A stretch of DNA of 64,000 nt from Stenotrophomonas bentonitica (GCF_013185915.1 NZ_JAAZUH010000001.1:1674001-1738000); one strand, 5' to 3'; positions 1-9,947 are shown, counted from the first letter of the stretch. Program-made: numbers and translations. Notes: generated from the sequence alone by a model not told the origin.

Positions 1-972
1 AGCACCAACGACCTGCCCCAGATCAAGATCGCTGTTGTCGGCTATGGCAGCCAGGGCCGCGCCCACGCCCTGAACCTGCGTGAGTCCGGATTCGATGTCG
101 TCATCGGCCTGCGTCCGGGCGGCCCGACCGAGGTCAAGGCGCAGGCGGACGGCTTTACCGTCAAGGCCCCGGCCGAGGCCGTCAAAGACGCCGACCTGGT
201 CGCCGTGCTGACCCCGGACATGGTGCAGAAGAAGCTCTACGAAGACGTGCTGGCGCCGAACATGAAACAGGGCGCGGTGCTGCTGTTCGCGCACGGCCTG
301 AACGTGCACTTCAACATGATCGCCCCGCGCGAGGACCTGGACGTGGTGCTGGTCGCGCCCAAGGGCCCGGGCGCGCTGGTCCGCCGCGAATACGAAATCG
401 GCCGTGGCGTGCCGTGCATCTGGGCGGTCTACCAGGACCGCAGCGGCAAGGCCGCCGAGTACGCGCTGGCTTATGCCGCCGGCCTCGGCGGTGCGCGCGC
501 CAACCTGATCCAGACCACCTTCAAGGAAGAAACCGAAACCGACCTGTTCGGTGAGCAGGCGGTGCTGTGCGGCGGCGCCTCGGCGCTGGTCCAGGCCGGT
601 TTTGAAACGCTGGTGGAAGCCGGTTACCAGCCCGAAATCGCCTACTACGAAGTGCTGCACGAACTGAAGCTGATCGTGGACCTGTTCTACGAAGGCGGCA
701 TCACCCGCATGCTGGAGTTCATCTCCGAAACCGCGCAGTACGGCGACTACGTGAGCGGCCCGCGGGTGATCGATGCCGGCACCAAGGAGCGCATGAAGGC
801 GGTGCTGACCGACATCCAGGACGGCACCTTCACCAAGAACTGGGTGGCCGAGTACGAAGCGGGCCTGCCGAACTACAACAAGTTCAAGCAGGCCGACCTG
901 GAACATCCGATCGAGAAGGTAGGCAAGGAACTGCGCGCCAAGATGGTCTGGTTGCAAAGTCAAGCCGCGTAA
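1..972 (+). CDS. ilvC: Ketol-acid reductoisomerase, 5' end cut by window edge
   Basis: This is the NADPH-dependent enzyme of the second common step of valine, leucine and isoleucine synthesis. It converts acetolactate or acetohydroxybutyrate to the dihydroxy acid. The frame is open from base 1, and 323 codons are visible. The Rossmann motif GYGSQG lies about 14 residues in. The C-terminal knotted domain shows the conserved acidic and Glu residues of class I enzymes (for example [33 protein letters not shown]). Only a short N-terminal piece is missing. ilvG starts 36 bp after the stop, so the gene leads the ilv-leu operon. The promoter and any leader lie outside the window. Confidence 0.97.
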   Translation, partial: STNDLPQIKIAVVGYGSQGRAHALNLRESGFDVVIGLRPGGPTEVKAQADGFTVKAPAEAVKDADLVAVLTPDMVQKKLYEDVLAPNMKQGAVLLFAHGLNVHFNMIAPREDLDVVLVAPKGPGALVRREYEIGRGVPCIWAVYQDRSGKAAEYALAYAAGLGGARANLIQTTFKEETETDLFGEQAVLCGGASALVQAGFETLVEAGYQPEIAYYEVLHELKLIVDLFYEGGITRMLEFISETAQYGDYVSGPRVIDAGTKERMKAVLTDIQDGTFTKNWVAEYEAGLPNYNKFKQADLEHPIEKVGKELRAKMVWLQSQAA

Positions 973-1008
973 CCGCGGCTCCCCCACCGCTTTCGCAAAG
1001 GTCACCGC

Positions 1009-2745
1009 ATGAACACCTCCGCACACAGCACCGCGCCCCGCAACGGCGCACGCTGGTTGACGCAGGCCCTGGAAGCCGAGGGCGTCGACACGCTGTTCGG
1101 CTATCCGGGCGGCACCATCATGCCCTTCTACGACGCCCTGGTGGACTCGGGGCTCAAGCACATCCTGGTCCGCCACGAACAGGGCGCGGCCCTTGCCGCC
1201 AACGGCTACGCCCGCGCCAGCGGACGGGTCGGGGTGTGCGTGGCCACCTCCGGCCCGGGCGCCTCCAACCTGGTCACCGGCATTGCCGACGCGATGCTGG
1301 ATTCGGTACCGATGGTCTGCATCACCGGCCAGGTCGCCACCCCGCTGCTGGGCACCGACGCGTTCCAGGAACTGGACGTGTTCGGCCTGACCCTGCCGAT
1401 CGTCAAGCACAGCTGGCTGGTGCGTTCAGTCGACGAGCTGCCGCGCATCGTCCGCGAAGCCTTCCGCATTGCCCGCGAAGGCCGCCCCGGCCCGGTGCTG
1501 ATCGACCTGCCCAAGGACGTGCAGGTCGCTGACGCCAGCCACCTGCCGGCGCATGTCCCCGAAACGGTGAACCCGCCTGCGGGTCCGCAGGATGAGGCCG
1601 TGGCGGCCGCCATCGCCGCGATCCAGGCCGCCGAAAAGCCGGTGATCTATGCCGGCGGTGGCGTCGCCCTGGGCGATGCGGTCGAGGACTTCCGCGCCTT
1701 CGTCAACGCCACCGCCATTCCCACCGTGCTGACCCTGCGCGGCCTGGGCGGCCTGCCGGCGCAGCATCCCCATTACCTGGGCATGCTGGGCATGCACGGC
1801 ACCCGCGCGGCCAACATGGCGGTGCAGGAAAGCGACCTGCTGGTGGTCGTGGGCGCACGTTTCGACGACCGCGCCACCGGCAAGTTGAACGAGTTCGCCC
1901 CGTTCGCGCGGGTCATCCACATCGACGCCGACGCCTATGAAATCTCCAAGCTGCGCACCGCAGACGTCGCCGTGCCGGGCAACGTCGGCACCGCGCTGCG
2001 CGCACTGACCGCCGCACTGCCCAGCCCCGCACCAACACAGGACGCGTGGCGCAAGCGCTGCGCGGGCCACCGCGAGCGCTTCGCCGCGCGTTACGACGCC
2101 CCCGGCGTACACATCTACGCCCCGGCGCTGCTGAAGCGCCTGAGCGAAGTCGCCCCGGCCGACGCCATCATTGCCTGCGACGTGGGCCAGCACCAGATGT
2201 GGGTGGCCCAGCACTGCCGCTTCAACCATCCGCGCAACCACCTGACCAGCGGCGCGCTGGGCACCATGGGCTTTGGCCTGCCGGCGGCGATGGGCGCGCA
2301 GTTCGCCTGTCCCGAGCGCACCGTGGTACTGGTCTCCGGCGATGGCAGCTTCATGATGAACGTGCAGGAGCTGGCCACCATCGCCCGCTGCCGCCTGCCA
2401 GTGAAGATCGTACTGCTGGACAACAGTTCGCTGGGCATGGTCCGGCAGTGGCAGGAACTGTTCTTCGCCGAGCGCTACAGCGAGATCGACCTGTCCGACA
2501 ACCCGGACTTCGCCGCACTGGCCAAGGTGTTCGGCATTCCGGCCACCCGCATCGAGGCGCGCGACGACGTCGAAGGCGGCCTGGCCGCGCTGCTGGCCGA
2601 GCCCGGCCCGGCCCTGCTGCACGTGGCCATCGACGCGCGCGCCAACGTGTGGCCGCTGGTCCCGCCCAACAATGCCAACAGCACCATGCTGGAAAGCAAC
2701 CCCGCCCACCAGCCGCAGGAGTTCCCCCATGCAATACCGGCTTGA
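1009..2745 (+). CDS. ilvG: Acetolactate synthase, large (catalytic) subunit
   Basis: This ThDP- and FAD-dependent enzyme condenses pyruvate with pyruvate or 2-oxobutyrate, the first common branched-chain step. The protein is 578 aa, normal for the family. The cofactor-activating Glu57 sits in VRHEQGAA. The ThDP/Mg motif starts with GDGSF at about residue 444 and ends near LLDNSSLG. It is followed with overlap by the ACT-domain small subunit, the same pairing as E. coli ilvGM, which is why I use ilvG rather than ilvB or ilvI. No frameshift like that of E. coli K-12 ilvG is present. Confidence 0.95.
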   Translation: MNTSAHSTAPRNGARWLTQALEAEGVDTLFGYPGGTIMPFYDALVDSGLKHILVRHEQGAALAANGYARASGRVGVCVATSGPGASNLVTGIADAMLDSVPMVCITGQVATPLLGTDAFQELDVFGLTLPIVKHSWLVRSVDELPRIVREAFRIAREGRPGPVLIDLPKDVQVADASHLPAHVPETVNPPAGPQDEAVAAAIAAIQAAEKPVIYAGGGVALGDAVEDFRAFVNATAIPTVLTLRGLGGLPAQHPHYLGMLGMHGTRAANMAVQESDLLVVVGARFDDRATGKLNEFAPFARVIHIDADAYEISKLRTADVAVPGNVGTALRALTAALPSPAPTQDAWRKRCAGHRERFAARYDAPGVHIYAPALLKRLSEVAPADAIIACDVGQHQMWVAQHCRFNHPRNHLTSGALGTMGFGLPAAMGAQFACPERTVVLVSGDGSFMMNVQELATIARCRLPVKIVLLDNSSLGMVRQWQELFFAERYSEIDLSDNPDFAALAKVFGIPATRIEARDDVEGGLAALLAEPGPALLHVAIDARANVWPLVPPNNANSTMLESNPAHQPQEFPHAIPA

Positions 2746-2989
2746 CCTGGTGCTGGTTCCGGCCGAAGGCGCGCTGCTGCGCGTGATCGGCATGGCCGAA
2801 CGCCGCGGCTTCGCCCCGCGCGCGATCGTCGGCGCGCCCAATGCCGCCGACGATGGCCGCTGGCACCTGCAGCTGGTGGTGGACAGCACCCGTCCGCCGG
2901 AAACCCTGTGCCGCCAGATCGAGAAGATCTACGACTGCGTGTCGGTGCGGATCAGCGCGCTGGAGCCCGGCGCTGGAGTATCGGCATGA
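2729..2989 (+). CDS. ilvM: Acetolactate synthase small subunit, ACT domain
   Basis: An 86-residue ACT-domain protein that should bind and stabilise the IlvG catalytic subunit. I chose the ATG at 2729 because AGGAG lies 8 bp upstream (2717-2721). The frame is open further upstream, but that part is only ilvG read in another frame. The gene overlaps the last 17 bp of ilvG, which suggests translational coupling. The stop TGA (2987-2989) overlaps an ATG at 2986. The short single-ACT length matches the IlvM type rather than the longer IlvH/IlvN type. Confidence 0.88.
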   Translation: MQYRLDLVLVPAEGALLRVIGMAERRGFAPRAIVGAPNAADDGRWHLQLVVDSTRPPETLCRQIEKIYDCVSVRISALEPGAGVSA

Positions 2990-3093
2990 ACGCCCGCACC
3001 GTGGTTACGGTGCCGGTACGGAGGGGCCTTCTCGCAGGCCCGTCGACGTCGCGCAACCGCCTCGCGCCTGCGTGCCATGGCCATGCCTGCTAG
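2986..3093 (+). CDS. Possible 35-codon leader or coupling ORF between ilvM and ilvA
   Basis: A short frame starts at an ATG that overlaps the ilvM stop (ATGA) and ends with TAG at 3091-3093, 14 bp inside the ilvA reading frame. Its early codons are rich in Thr and Val (TVVTVPV at residues 5-11). A small GGGCC/GGCCC inverted repeat lies at 3024-3041. No long rho-independent terminator is visible. It may be a coupling device, an attenuation-type leader, or chance. It fills the only sizeable gap in the ilvG-leuA segment. Confidence 0.25.
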   Translation: MNARTVVTVPVRRGLLAGPSTSRNRLAPACHGHAC

Positions 3094-4180
3094 CCGCGCG
3101 CCCCAGGAACCGGAAGTAGGCGACGTAAGCGTCGCCGACGTGCTGGCCGCGCAGGCGCGGCTGCGCCGGTTCCTGCCGCCGACCCCGCTGCATTACGCAG
3201 AGCGGTTCGGTACCTGGCTGAAGCTGGAGAACCTGCAGCGCACCGGGTCGTACAAGGTGCGCGGTGCGTTGAATGCGCTGCTGGCCGGGCGCGAGCGCGG
3301 CGACGACCGTCCGGTGATCTGCGCTTCGGCCGGCAACCACGCCCAGGGCGTGGCGTGGTCGGCCTATCGGCTGGACATTCCGGCGATCACGGTGATGCCG
3401 CATGGCGCCCCGGCGACCAAGATCGCCGGCGTTGCGCACTGGGGCGCCACCGTGCGCCAGCATGGCAACAGCTATGACGAGGCCTACGCCTTCGCCCGCG
3501 CACTGGCCGAACAGCACGGCTATCGCTTCCTGTCCGCGTTCGACGACCCGGACGTGATCGCCGGCCAGGGCACGCTGGGCATCGAACTGGCCGCGCACGC
3601 GCCGGACGTGGTGATCGTGCCGATCGGCGGTGGCGGCCTGGCCTCTGGCGTGGCGCTGGCACTGAAATCGCAGGGCGTGCGCATCGTCGGCGCGCAGGTC
3701 GAAGGCGTCGATGCGATGGCCCGCGCGATCCGGGGCGACAGCCGTGAGATCGCGCCGGTGCCGACCCTGGCCGACGGCGTCAAGGTAAAGATTCCCGGCC
3801 AGCTGACCCGCCGCCTGTGCAGCGCGCTGCTGGACGACGTGGTGATCGTGCGCGAAGCCGAGCTGCGTGAAACCCTGGTACGGCTGGCGCTGGAAGAACA
3901 CATCATTGCCGAAGGCGCCGGTGCGCTGGCACTGGCGGCCGGCCGCCGCGTCGCCGGCCGGCGCAAGTGCGCGGTGGTATCCGGCGGCAACATCGACGCG
4001 ATGGTGCTGGCCCAGCTGCTTTCCGATATCCGCCCGCGCGCGCCGCGCAAGCCGCGCCGACGCGCCAGCGAGCGAACACGGCCGCCCCTACCGACCGTGC
4101 TCGCGCCACCCCCGACTTCCCCTGTTCTTCCTTCCCCTGCCTTGCCATCCGACCTTGCCGTCGAGGAGACCTCCTGGTGA
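3077..4180 (+). CDS. ilvA: Threonine ammonia-lyase (threonine dehydratase), PLP-dependent
   Basis: It deaminates threonine to 2-oxobutyrate, the committed step to isoleucine. It is a fold-type II PLP enzyme: the Schiff-base lysine is K60 in TGSYKVRG, the phosphate-binding glycine loop is IGGGGLASG near 183-191, and SGGN lies near 301-304. The 367 aa contain the catalytic domain only. The C-terminal ACT-like regulatory domain of biosynthetic E. coli IlvA is absent, so feedback by isoleucine cannot be assumed. The last 50 or so residues are a Pro/Arg-rich low-complexity tail that runs into the start of leuA. No clear ribosome-binding site precedes the ATG at 3077, and a nearby second ATG (3083) is equally possible. 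Confidence 0.88.
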   Translation: MAMPASRAPQEPEVGDVSVADVLAAQARLRRFLPPTPLHYAERFGTWLKLENLQRTGSYKVRGALNALLAGRERGDDRPVICASAGNHAQGVAWSAYRLDIPAITVMPHGAPATKIAGVAHWGATVRQHGNSYDEAYAFARALAEQHGYRFLSAFDDPDVIAGQGTLGIELAAHAPDVVIVPIGGGGLASGVALALKSQGVRIVGAQVEGVDAMARAIRGDSREIAPVPTLADGVKVKIPGQLTRRLCSALLDDVVIVREAELRETLVRLALEEHIIAEGAGALALAAGRRVAGRRKCAVVSGGNIDAMVLAQLLSDIRPRAPRKPRRRASERTRPPLPTVLAPPPTSPVLPSPALPSDLAVEETSW

Positions 4181-5730
4181 CTACGCCCAACTCCCCCCGA
4201 ATTCGAATTTTCGACACCACCCTGCGCGACGGCGAACAGTCGCCCGGCTGCAGCATGAGCCCGCAGCAGAAGCTGGTGATGGCCCGCGCGCTCGATGAGC
4301 TGGGCGTGGACATCATCGAGACCGGTTTCCCGGCAAGCTCGCAGTCCGACCGCGACGCGATGGCGATGATCGGCCGCGAAGTGCGCCGCCCGACCCTGGC
4401 AGTGCTGTCGCGCTGCCTGGCGGCCGACATCGAGACCTCGGCCCGCGCCCTGGACGCGGCCGCCAATGCGCGCCTGCACGTGTTCCTGTCGACCAGCCCG
4501 CTGCACCGCGAGCACAAGCTGCGCATGAGCCGCGAGCAGGTGCTGGAGTCGGTGCACAAGCACGTCAGCCTGGCGCGCAGCTACATCGACGACGTGGAAT
4601 TCTCCGCCGAGGATGCGACCCGCACCGAAGAAGACTTCCTGGTGGAAGTCGCGCGCGTGGCGGTAGCCGCCGGCGCCACCACCATCAACCTGCCCGACAC
4701 CGTGGGCTTCACCACCCCCGAAGAGATCCGCGGCATGTTCCAGCGGGTCATCGCCGGGGTGCCCGACAGCGACCGCATCATCTTCAGCGCGCATTGCCAC
4801 AACGACCTGGGCCTGGCCGTGGCCAACTCGCTGGCCGCCATCGAAGGCGGCGCGCGGCAGGTGGAGTGCACCATCAACGGCATCGGCGAACGTGCCGGCA
4901 ACTGCTCGCTGGAAGAACTGGCGATGGTGCTGAAGGTGCGCAACGCCTTCTACGAGGAAGACACCCGGATCAACACCCCGCGCATCGTCTCCACCTCGCA
5001 GCTGCTGCAGCGCCTGGTCGGCATGCCGGTCCAGCGCAACAAGGCGATCGTGGGCGCCAACGCCTTCGCGCACGAGTCGGGCATCCACCAGCACGGCATG
5101 CTGCGCCATCGCGGCACCTACGAGATCATGCGTCCGGAAGACGTGGGCTGGGAAAACTCGCAGATGGTGCTGGGCCGCCACAGCGGCCGGGCCGCAGTGG
5201 AAGCACGCCTGCGCGCCCTGGGCTTCTGGCTGGAGGAAGAAGAGCTGAAGCTGGTGTTCGAACAGTTCAAGTCGCTGTGCGAACAGCAGCGCGTGGTCAC
5301 CGATGCCGACCTGCAGGTACTGATGCAGGGCAGCTCCACCCAGAACGGGTACCGCCTGGCCTCGATGACCATCAGCGACGTCGGCAGCCGCGCGAACGCG
5401 CTGGTCGAACTGTCCGACCCGGACGGCAACCGCGTCGCCGAAACCGCGCAGGGCGACGGCCCGGTGGATGCACTGTTCGGCGCACTGGCGGCCGCCACCG
5501 GCGTACAGCTGATGCTGGACAGCTACCACGTGCACAGCGTAGGCATCGGCGCCGACGCGCGCGGCGAAGCCAACCTGAGCGTGCGCCACGAGGGCGTGGA
5601 GTACGAAGGGACCGGCACCAGCCGCGACATCATCGAAGCCTCCGCGCTGGCCTGGCTGGACGTGGCCAACCGCCTGCTGCGCCAGCACCAGGCCAGTACC
5701 GAACACACCGCCGCAACCGCGGCCGCCTGA
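4177..5730 (+). CDS. leuA: 2-isopropylmalate synthase
   Basis: It catalyses the first committed step of leucine synthesis, condensing 2-oxoisovalerate with acetyl-CoA. I chose the GTG at 4177. It overlaps the ilvA stop (GTGA) and follows GAGGAG at 4163-4168, giving 517 aa, close to the E. coli enzyme. The catalytic motif RDGEQSPG is at residues 17-24 and the metal-binding HCHND near 206. The C-terminal leucine-binding regulatory domain (roughly 390-510) is present, so feedback inhibition is expected. The frame extends upstream to 3967, but that stretch lies inside ilvA. Confidence 0.95.
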   Translation: MTTPNSPRIRIFDTTLRDGEQSPGCSMSPQQKLVMARALDELGVDIIETGFPASSQSDRDAMAMIGREVRRPTLAVLSRCLAADIETSARALDAAANARLHVFLSTSPLHREHKLRMSREQVLESVHKHVSLARSYIDDVEFSAEDATRTEEDFLVEVARVAVAAGATTINLPDTVGFTTPEEIRGMFQRVIAGVPDSDRIIFSAHCHNDLGLAVANSLAAIEGGARQVECTINGIGERAGNCSLEELAMVLKVRNAFYEEDTRINTPRIVSTSQLLQRLVGMPVQRNKAIVGANAFAHESGIHQHGMLRHRGTYEIMRPEDVGWENSQMVLGRHSGRAAVEARLRALGFWLEEEELKLVFEQFKSLCEQQRVVTDADLQVLMQGSSTQNGYRLASMTISDVGSRANALVELSDPDGNRVAETAQGDGPVDALFGALAAATGVQLMLDSYHVHSVGIGADARGEANLSVRHEGVEYEGTGTSRDIIEASALAWLDVANRLLRQHQASTEHTAATAAA

Positions 5731-5740
5731 GGAATCCCGC

Positions 5741-6523
5741 ATGAGCGCCTTCGACTCGCCGTTCGTCCCCGACAGCACCCAGCAATGGAATTCGCACGAC
5801 TACGCCATCGACGCCGGCTTCGTGCCGGTGCTCGGCGGCGCGGTGGCACGCCTGCTCGACCCGCAGCGCGGCGAGCGCATCCTCGACCTGGGCTGTGGCG
5901 ACGGCGTGCTGAGTTTCGACCTGGCGCTCAGCGGTGCCACCGTGGTCGGCGTGGACAGTTCGCCGGAACTGATCGGCGGCGCCCGCGCGCGCGGGATCGA
6001 CGCGCGCCTGATGGACGCGCACGCGATGACCTTCGAGCGCTGCTTCGATGCGGTGTTCAGCAATGCCGCGCTGCACTGGATGCGCGAACCGGACCGGGTG
6101 ATCGACGGCGTCCGCCGCGCCCTGCGCAGCGGCGGTCGCTTCGTCGCCGAGATGGGCGGCCAGGGCAACGTGGCCACCGTCACCAGCGCACTGCAGGCCG
6201 CGCTGTGCAGCAACGGCCATGCGGTGCCGGCGTTCCCGTGGTACTTCCCCAGCGCCGACGAGTATGCCGAGCGCCTGCGCGCGCAGGGCTTCCAGGTCCG
6301 CCATATCGAGTCCCTGCCGCGCCCGACCGTGCTGCCCACCGGCATGGCCGGCTGGCTGCGCACCTTCGCCTCGCCGTTCCTGGCCGGGCTGGACAGCGCC
6401 CAGCGCCAGCGCGTGATCGACGACACCGTGGCGCTGCTCGCGCCCAGCCAGCGCAACGCGCACGGCCAGTGGACCGCCGACTACGTGCGGCTGCGCTTCG
6501 ACGCGCGCCTGCGCGCTTCCTGA
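5741..6523 (+). CDS. Class I SAM-dependent methyltransferase inside the leu operon
   Basis: A 260-aa protein with a classic Rossmann methyltransferase core: motif [10 protein letters not shown] near residues 47-55, an acidic VGVDSS after it, and FSNAALHWM near 105. This resembles the trans-aconitate/Tam and UbiE-like groups. It starts 10 bp after leuA and ends 25 bp before leuC, on the same strand, so it is probably co-transcribed with the leucine genes. A link to the pathway is plausible because aconitate-like intermediates occur in it, but the substrate is not shown by the sequence. Confidence 0.85.
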   Translation: MSAFDSPFVPDSTQQWNSHDYAIDAGFVPVLGGAVARLLDPQRGERILDLGCGDGVLSFDLALSGATVVGVDSSPELIGGARARGIDARLMDAHAMTFERCFDAVFSNAALHWMREPDRVIDGVRRALRSGGRFVAEMGGQGNVATVTSALQAALCSNGHAVPAFPWYFPSADEYAERLRAQGFQVRHIESLPRPTVLPTGMAGWLRTFASPFLAGLDSAQRQRVIDDTVALLAPSQRNAHGQWTADYVRLRFDARLRAS

Positions 6524-6569
6524 TTCGACCTTTCCGCACTATCGTCACATGAACCCGCAAGGCCATCCC

Positions 6570-7991
6570 ATGACCCCAGCTCCCCGCACCCTGTACGACA
6601 AACTGTGGGACGCCCACGTGGTCGTACCCGAATCGGACAGCGCGCCCGCCGTGCTGTACATCGACCTGCACCTGATCCATGAAGTGACCTCGCCGCAGGC
6701 GTTCACCGAGCTGCGCGAGCGCGGCCTGTCGCCGCGCCGCCCGGACCGGACCAAGGCCACCATGGACCACTCCACGCCGACCCTGCCGGCGGCGGCCGAC
6801 GGCACCCTGCCCTACGCCAGCGCTGCTTCCGAAGCGCAGGTGGCGATGCTGGCGCGCAACTGCGCCGAGCACGGCATCGAACTGTTCGACATGCAGTCGG
6901 CCAACCGCGGCATCGTGCACGTGATCGCGCCCGAGCAGGGCTTCACCCAGCCGGGCATGACCATCGTCTGCGGCGACAGCCACACCTCCACGCATGGTGC
7001 GTTCGGCGCGCTGGCGTTCGGCATCGGCACCAGCGAAGTGGGCCACGTGCTGGCCACCCAGTGCCTGCTGCAGCGCAAGGCCAAAACCATGGCGATCACC
7101 GTCGACGGCGCGCTGGCGCCGGGCGTGGGCGCCAAGGACGTGGTGCTGCACATCATCGGCGTGATCGGCGTCAACGGCGGCACCGGGAACGTGCTGGAGT
7201 TCCGTGGCAGCGCGATCACCGCGATGGACATGGAGCAGCGCATGACCCTGTGCAACATGTCGATCGAAGCTGGCGCCCGCGCCGGCATGGTCGCACCCGA
7301 CCAGGTCACCTTCGACTGGGTCGCCAACACTCCGCGCGGCCCGAAGGGCATCGAGTTCGACGTGGCCGTGGCGCACTGGAACCAGCTGCGCAGCGATGAC
7401 GGCGCGCGCTTCGACGCCGAAGTGCATATCGACGCCGCCGACATCCGTCCGACCCTGACCTGGGGCACCCATCCGGGTACCGCTATCGCGGTGGACGCGC
7501 CGATTCCGGCCGCCAACGATGCCGCCGACCAGAAGGGCCTGGACTACATGCACTTCCACGCCGGGCAGACCCTGGCTGGCACCCCGGTGGACGTGGTGTT
7601 CGTCGGCTCCTGCACCAATGGCCGGCTGAGCGACATGCGCGAAGTGGCGCAGGTGCTGCAGGGCCGCCACGTGGCCTCCGGCGTGCGCATGCTGGTGGTA
7701 CCAGGCTCGGAGATCGTCAAGCGCCAGGCCGAAGCCGAAGGCATCCACGCCATCGTTCGCGCGGCCGGTGCCGAATGGCGCGAACCGGGCTGCTCGATGT
7801 GCATCGCCATGAACGGCGACCTGGTCGCCCCCGGCCAGCTGGCGGTGAGCACCAGCAACCGCAATTTCGAAGGTCGCCAGGGCCCCGGTTCGCGCACCCT
7901 GCTGGCCTCACCGATGACCGCTGCCTGGGCCGCGGTGAACGGCCGGGTGGCCGACCCGCGTGACCTGTATGCCGCACAGGAGGTGGCCTGA
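6570..7991 (+). CDS. leuC: 3-isopropylmalate dehydratase, large subunit
   Basis: An aconitase-family subunit that isomerises 2- to 3-isopropylmalate with LeuD. The three [4Fe-4S] ligands are visible: C348 in GSCTNG, and C408 and C411 in GCSMC (numbered from 6570). An in-frame ATG 21 bp earlier (6549) would add seven residues. I prefer 6570 because the family normally begins near the TLYDKLW motif, but neither start has a strong ribosome-binding site. The stop overlaps the leuD start by one base. Confidence 0.95.
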   Translation: MTPAPRTLYDKLWDAHVVVPESDSAPAVLYIDLHLIHEVTSPQAFTELRERGLSPRRPDRTKATMDHSTPTLPAAADGTLPYASAASEAQVAMLARNCAEHGIELFDMQSANRGIVHVIAPEQGFTQPGMTIVCGDSHTSTHGAFGALAFGIGTSEVGHVLATQCLLQRKAKTMAITVDGALAPGVGAKDVVLHIIGVIGVNGGTGNVLEFRGSAITAMDMEQRMTLCNMSIEAGARAGMVAPDQVTFDWVANTPRGPKGIEFDVAVAHWNQLRSDDGARFDAEVHIDAADIRPTLTWGTHPGTAIAVDAPIPAANDAADQKGLDYMHFHAGQTLAGTPVDVVFVGSCTNGRLSDMREVAQVLQGRHVASGVRMLVVPGSEIVKRQAEAEGIHAIVRAAGAEWREPGCSMCIAMNGDLVAPGQLAVSTSNRNFEGRQGPGSRTLLASPMTAAWAAVNGRVADPRDLYAAQEVA

Positions 7992-8569
7992 TGAGCGGCT
8001 TCCGCACCCTGACCTCGACCAGCGTCGTGCTGCGCGAGACCAACATCGACACCGACCAGATCATTCCGGCGCGGTTCCTGTCCACCACCGAACGCGCCGG
8101 GCTCGGCAAGCACGCCTTCAACGACTGGCGCTGGCAGGCCGATGGTGCCCCGAATCCCGGGTTCGCCTTCAACCAGCCGCACAACGCTGGCCGCAGCATC
8201 CTGCTGGCCGGACGCAACTTCGGCTGCGGCTCCTCGCGCGAGCACGCGCCGTGGGCACTGGCCGACCTGGGCCTGCGCGCCATCGTCAGCAGCGAGATCG
8301 CCGACATCTTCCGTGGCAACGCCTTGAAGAACGGCCTGCTGCCGATCGTGCTGGACGAAGCCGACGTACAGACCCTGATGCAGCGCCCCGACGATGCCTT
8401 GACCGTGGACGTCGCCGCGCGCGAACTGCGCACGCCCGACGGCCGCGTTTACACCTTCCCGCTGGACGGCTTCTCGCAGACCTGCCTGCTGGAAGGCGTG
8501 GACCAGCTGGGATATCTGCTGGGCCGCACCCCTGACATTGAACGTTACGAGAGTGAACATGCACGCTGA
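7991..8569 (+). CDS. leuD: 3-isopropylmalate dehydratase, small subunit
   Basis: This is the swivel-domain partner of LeuC, 192 aa. Family signatures are visible: NIDTDQIIPARFL near the N terminus, GRNFGCGSSREHAPWAL in the middle, and the NALKNGLLPI stretch. It overlaps leuC by one base (TGATG) and overlaps the leuB start by 11 bp, so the three genes should be translationally coupled. Confidence 0.95.
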   Translation: MSGFRTLTSTSVVLRETNIDTDQIIPARFLSTTERAGLGKHAFNDWRWQADGAPNPGFAFNQPHNAGRSILLAGRNFGCGSSREHAPWALADLGLRAIVSSEIADIFRGNALKNGLLPIVLDEADVQTLMQRPDDALTVDVAARELRTPDGRVYTFPLDGFSQTCLLEGVDQLGYLLGRTPDIERYESEHAR

Positions 8570-9620
8570 GATCGTCGTTTTACCCGGTGATGGCATCGGT
8601 CCTGAAGTCGCCGCTGCCGCCGTTGCGGTGCTGGGCGCCGTCGCCGAACGCTTTGGCCACGCCTTCACCTTCAGCGAGCACGACATCGGTGGCATCGCCA
8701 TCGACCGCCACGGCGAACCGCTCCCGGCCGCCACCCTGGACGCCTGCCGCCAGGCCAACGCCATCCTGCTCGGCGCCGTGGGCGGCCCGAAGTGGTCCGA
8801 CCCGAACGCCAAAGTGCGCCCTGAGCAGGGTCTGCTGGCGATCCGCAAGGCCCTTGGCCTGTACGCCAACCTGCGCCCGGTGCGCACCCACCCCGCCGCC
8901 CTTGGCGCCTCGCCGATCAAGGCCGAACTGCTCGAAGGCGTCGACTTCGTGGTCGTGCGTGAACTCACCGGCGGCATCTACTTCGGCGAAAAGACCCGCA
9001 CCGCCGACACCGCCAGCGACCTGTGCAGCTACAGCGTCGGCGAGATCGAACGCGTCATGCGCAGCGCCTTCCGCCTGGCCCAGCAGCGCCGCGGCAAGGT
9101 CACCTCGGTAGACAAGGCCAACGTACTGGAAACCTCGCGCCTGTGGCGCGACGTCGCCGCACGCATCGGCCGCGAAGAGTTCCCCGAAATCGCCCTCGAA
9201 CACCAGCTGGTCGACTCCATGGCCATGCACCTGCTGGCCAAGCCGCGCGAGTACGACGTGATCGTGACCGAGAACATGTTCGGCGACATCCTGACCGATG
9301 AGGCGTCGATGTTGGCAGGTTCCCTCGGCCTGCTGCCGTCGGCATCGCTGGGCGAACCCGGCGCCGTGGGCATCTACGAACCCATCCACGGCTCGGCGCC
9401 GGATATCGCCGGCAGGGGCATCGCAAACCCGTACGCCACGATTTTCAGCGCCGCGATGCTGCTGCGCCATTCGTTGGGATTGGAAGCAGAAGCGGCAGCC
9501 GTGGAAGCCGCCGTGCATGCCGCGTTGGACGATGGTGTGTTCACCGCGGACCTGGCCGCAAAGAGCCAGGCGGTGTCGACCACGCAGGCCACCGACGCCG
9601 TGTTGGCGCGGTTGAAGTGA
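8559..9620 (+). CDS. leuB: 3-isopropylmalate dehydrogenase
   Basis: An NAD-dependent oxidative decarboxylase of the third leucine-specific step. The protein is 353 aa from the ATG at 8559. The GDGIGPEV motif is close to the N terminus. The Mg/substrate motif NMFGDILTDEASMLAGSLG lies near 238-256, and the adenine-binding GSAPDIAG follows. An upstream in-frame start at 8538 is possible, but it lies well inside leuD. This is the last gene of the operon. Confidence 0.95.
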   Translation: MHAEIVVLPGDGIGPEVAAAAVAVLGAVAERFGHAFTFSEHDIGGIAIDRHGEPLPAATLDACRQANAILLGAVGGPKWSDPNAKVRPEQGLLAIRKALGLYANLRPVRTHPAALGASPIKAELLEGVDFVVVRELTGGIYFGEKTRTADTASDLCSYSVGEIERVMRSAFRLAQQRRGKVTSVDKANVLETSRLWRDVAARIGREEFPEIALEHQLVDSMAMHLLAKPREYDVIVTENMFGDILTDEASMLAGSLGLLPSASLGEPGAVGIYEPIHGSAPDIAGRGIANPYATIFSAAMLLRHSLGLEAEAAAVEAAVHAALDDGVFTADLAAKSQAVSTTQATDAVLARLK

Positions 9621-9625
9621 CGGAA

Positions 9626-9648
9626 GGTGCCGGCCGTTGGCCGGCACC
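9626..9648. repeat. Perfect 10-bp-arm hairpin just after leuB
   Basis: GGTGCCGGCC and GGCCGGCACC flank a 3-base loop, 5 bp after the leuB stop. It could help end ilv-leu transcription, but no T-run follows on either strand. Its core resembles the GCCGGC-type REP at 47940 and 47997, although it lacks the GTAG head. Confidence 0.6.
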
Positions 9649-9696
9649 ACCATTTCGATTCGGGGTCATGCGTTAAAGAACGTTGAGCAGTTCCGT

Positions 9697-9721
9697 GCGG
9701 TCGTTTGGGAACCGACCCTAC
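9697..9721 (-). repeat. GTAG-headed REP, family D variant
   Basis: Read on the minus strand it begins GTAGGGTCGGTTCCC and ends GACCGC. It is a 25-bp imperfect palindrome matching the units at 35524, 35644 and 40412 in head, tail and length, with a variant centre. Confidence 0.7.
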
Positions 9722-9744
9722 CAGTGCAGCAATCCCTGGCATGC

Positions 9745-9766
9745 GTAGTGACACGCCATGCGTGTC
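9745..9766 (+). repeat. GTAG-headed REP, family B
   Basis: GTAGT followed by GACACGC-CAT-GCGTGTC, a perfect 7-bp-arm stem. The same unit recurs at 41175 (minus), 41241 (plus) and 59020 (plus). Confidence 0.85.
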
Positions 9767-9796
9767 CGCCGTTCCCTCCGCGCACGACCATCTATC

Positions 9797-9912
9797 GGGG
9801 GCGGCCGCCGGGTAGCCCCCGGAGGGACGCTAGAAAACATGGATGTTTTCTAGCAGCCCCCATGGATGGGATCACGGCGTGTCCCGGAGCGGGGCTGCCC
9901 GGCGGCCGCCCC
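9797..9912. repeat. Nested, cloverleaf-like palindrome
   Basis: The outer arms at 9798-9819 and 9891-9912 pair at 21 of 22 positions. Inside them, GGGAC (9824-9828) can pair with GTCCC (9881-9885). This encloses two hairpins: arm GCTAGAAAACAT (9829-9840) against its exact complement at 9843-9854, and CCCAT (9859-9863) against ATGGG (9866-9870). Both hairpins are built around CATGGATG. The element sits between convergent genes. Its nature (structured RNA, bidirectional terminator or mobile palindrome) is unknown. Confidence 0.75.
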
Positions 9913-9947
9913 TGCACGTAAGAACTGAAACGCCGCCGCTTTGCGCT

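Noticed and set aside
9626-9648. Hairpin after leuB as a rho-independent terminator
   Set aside because: The stem is good, but there is no T-run on either strand; kept as a repeat only.
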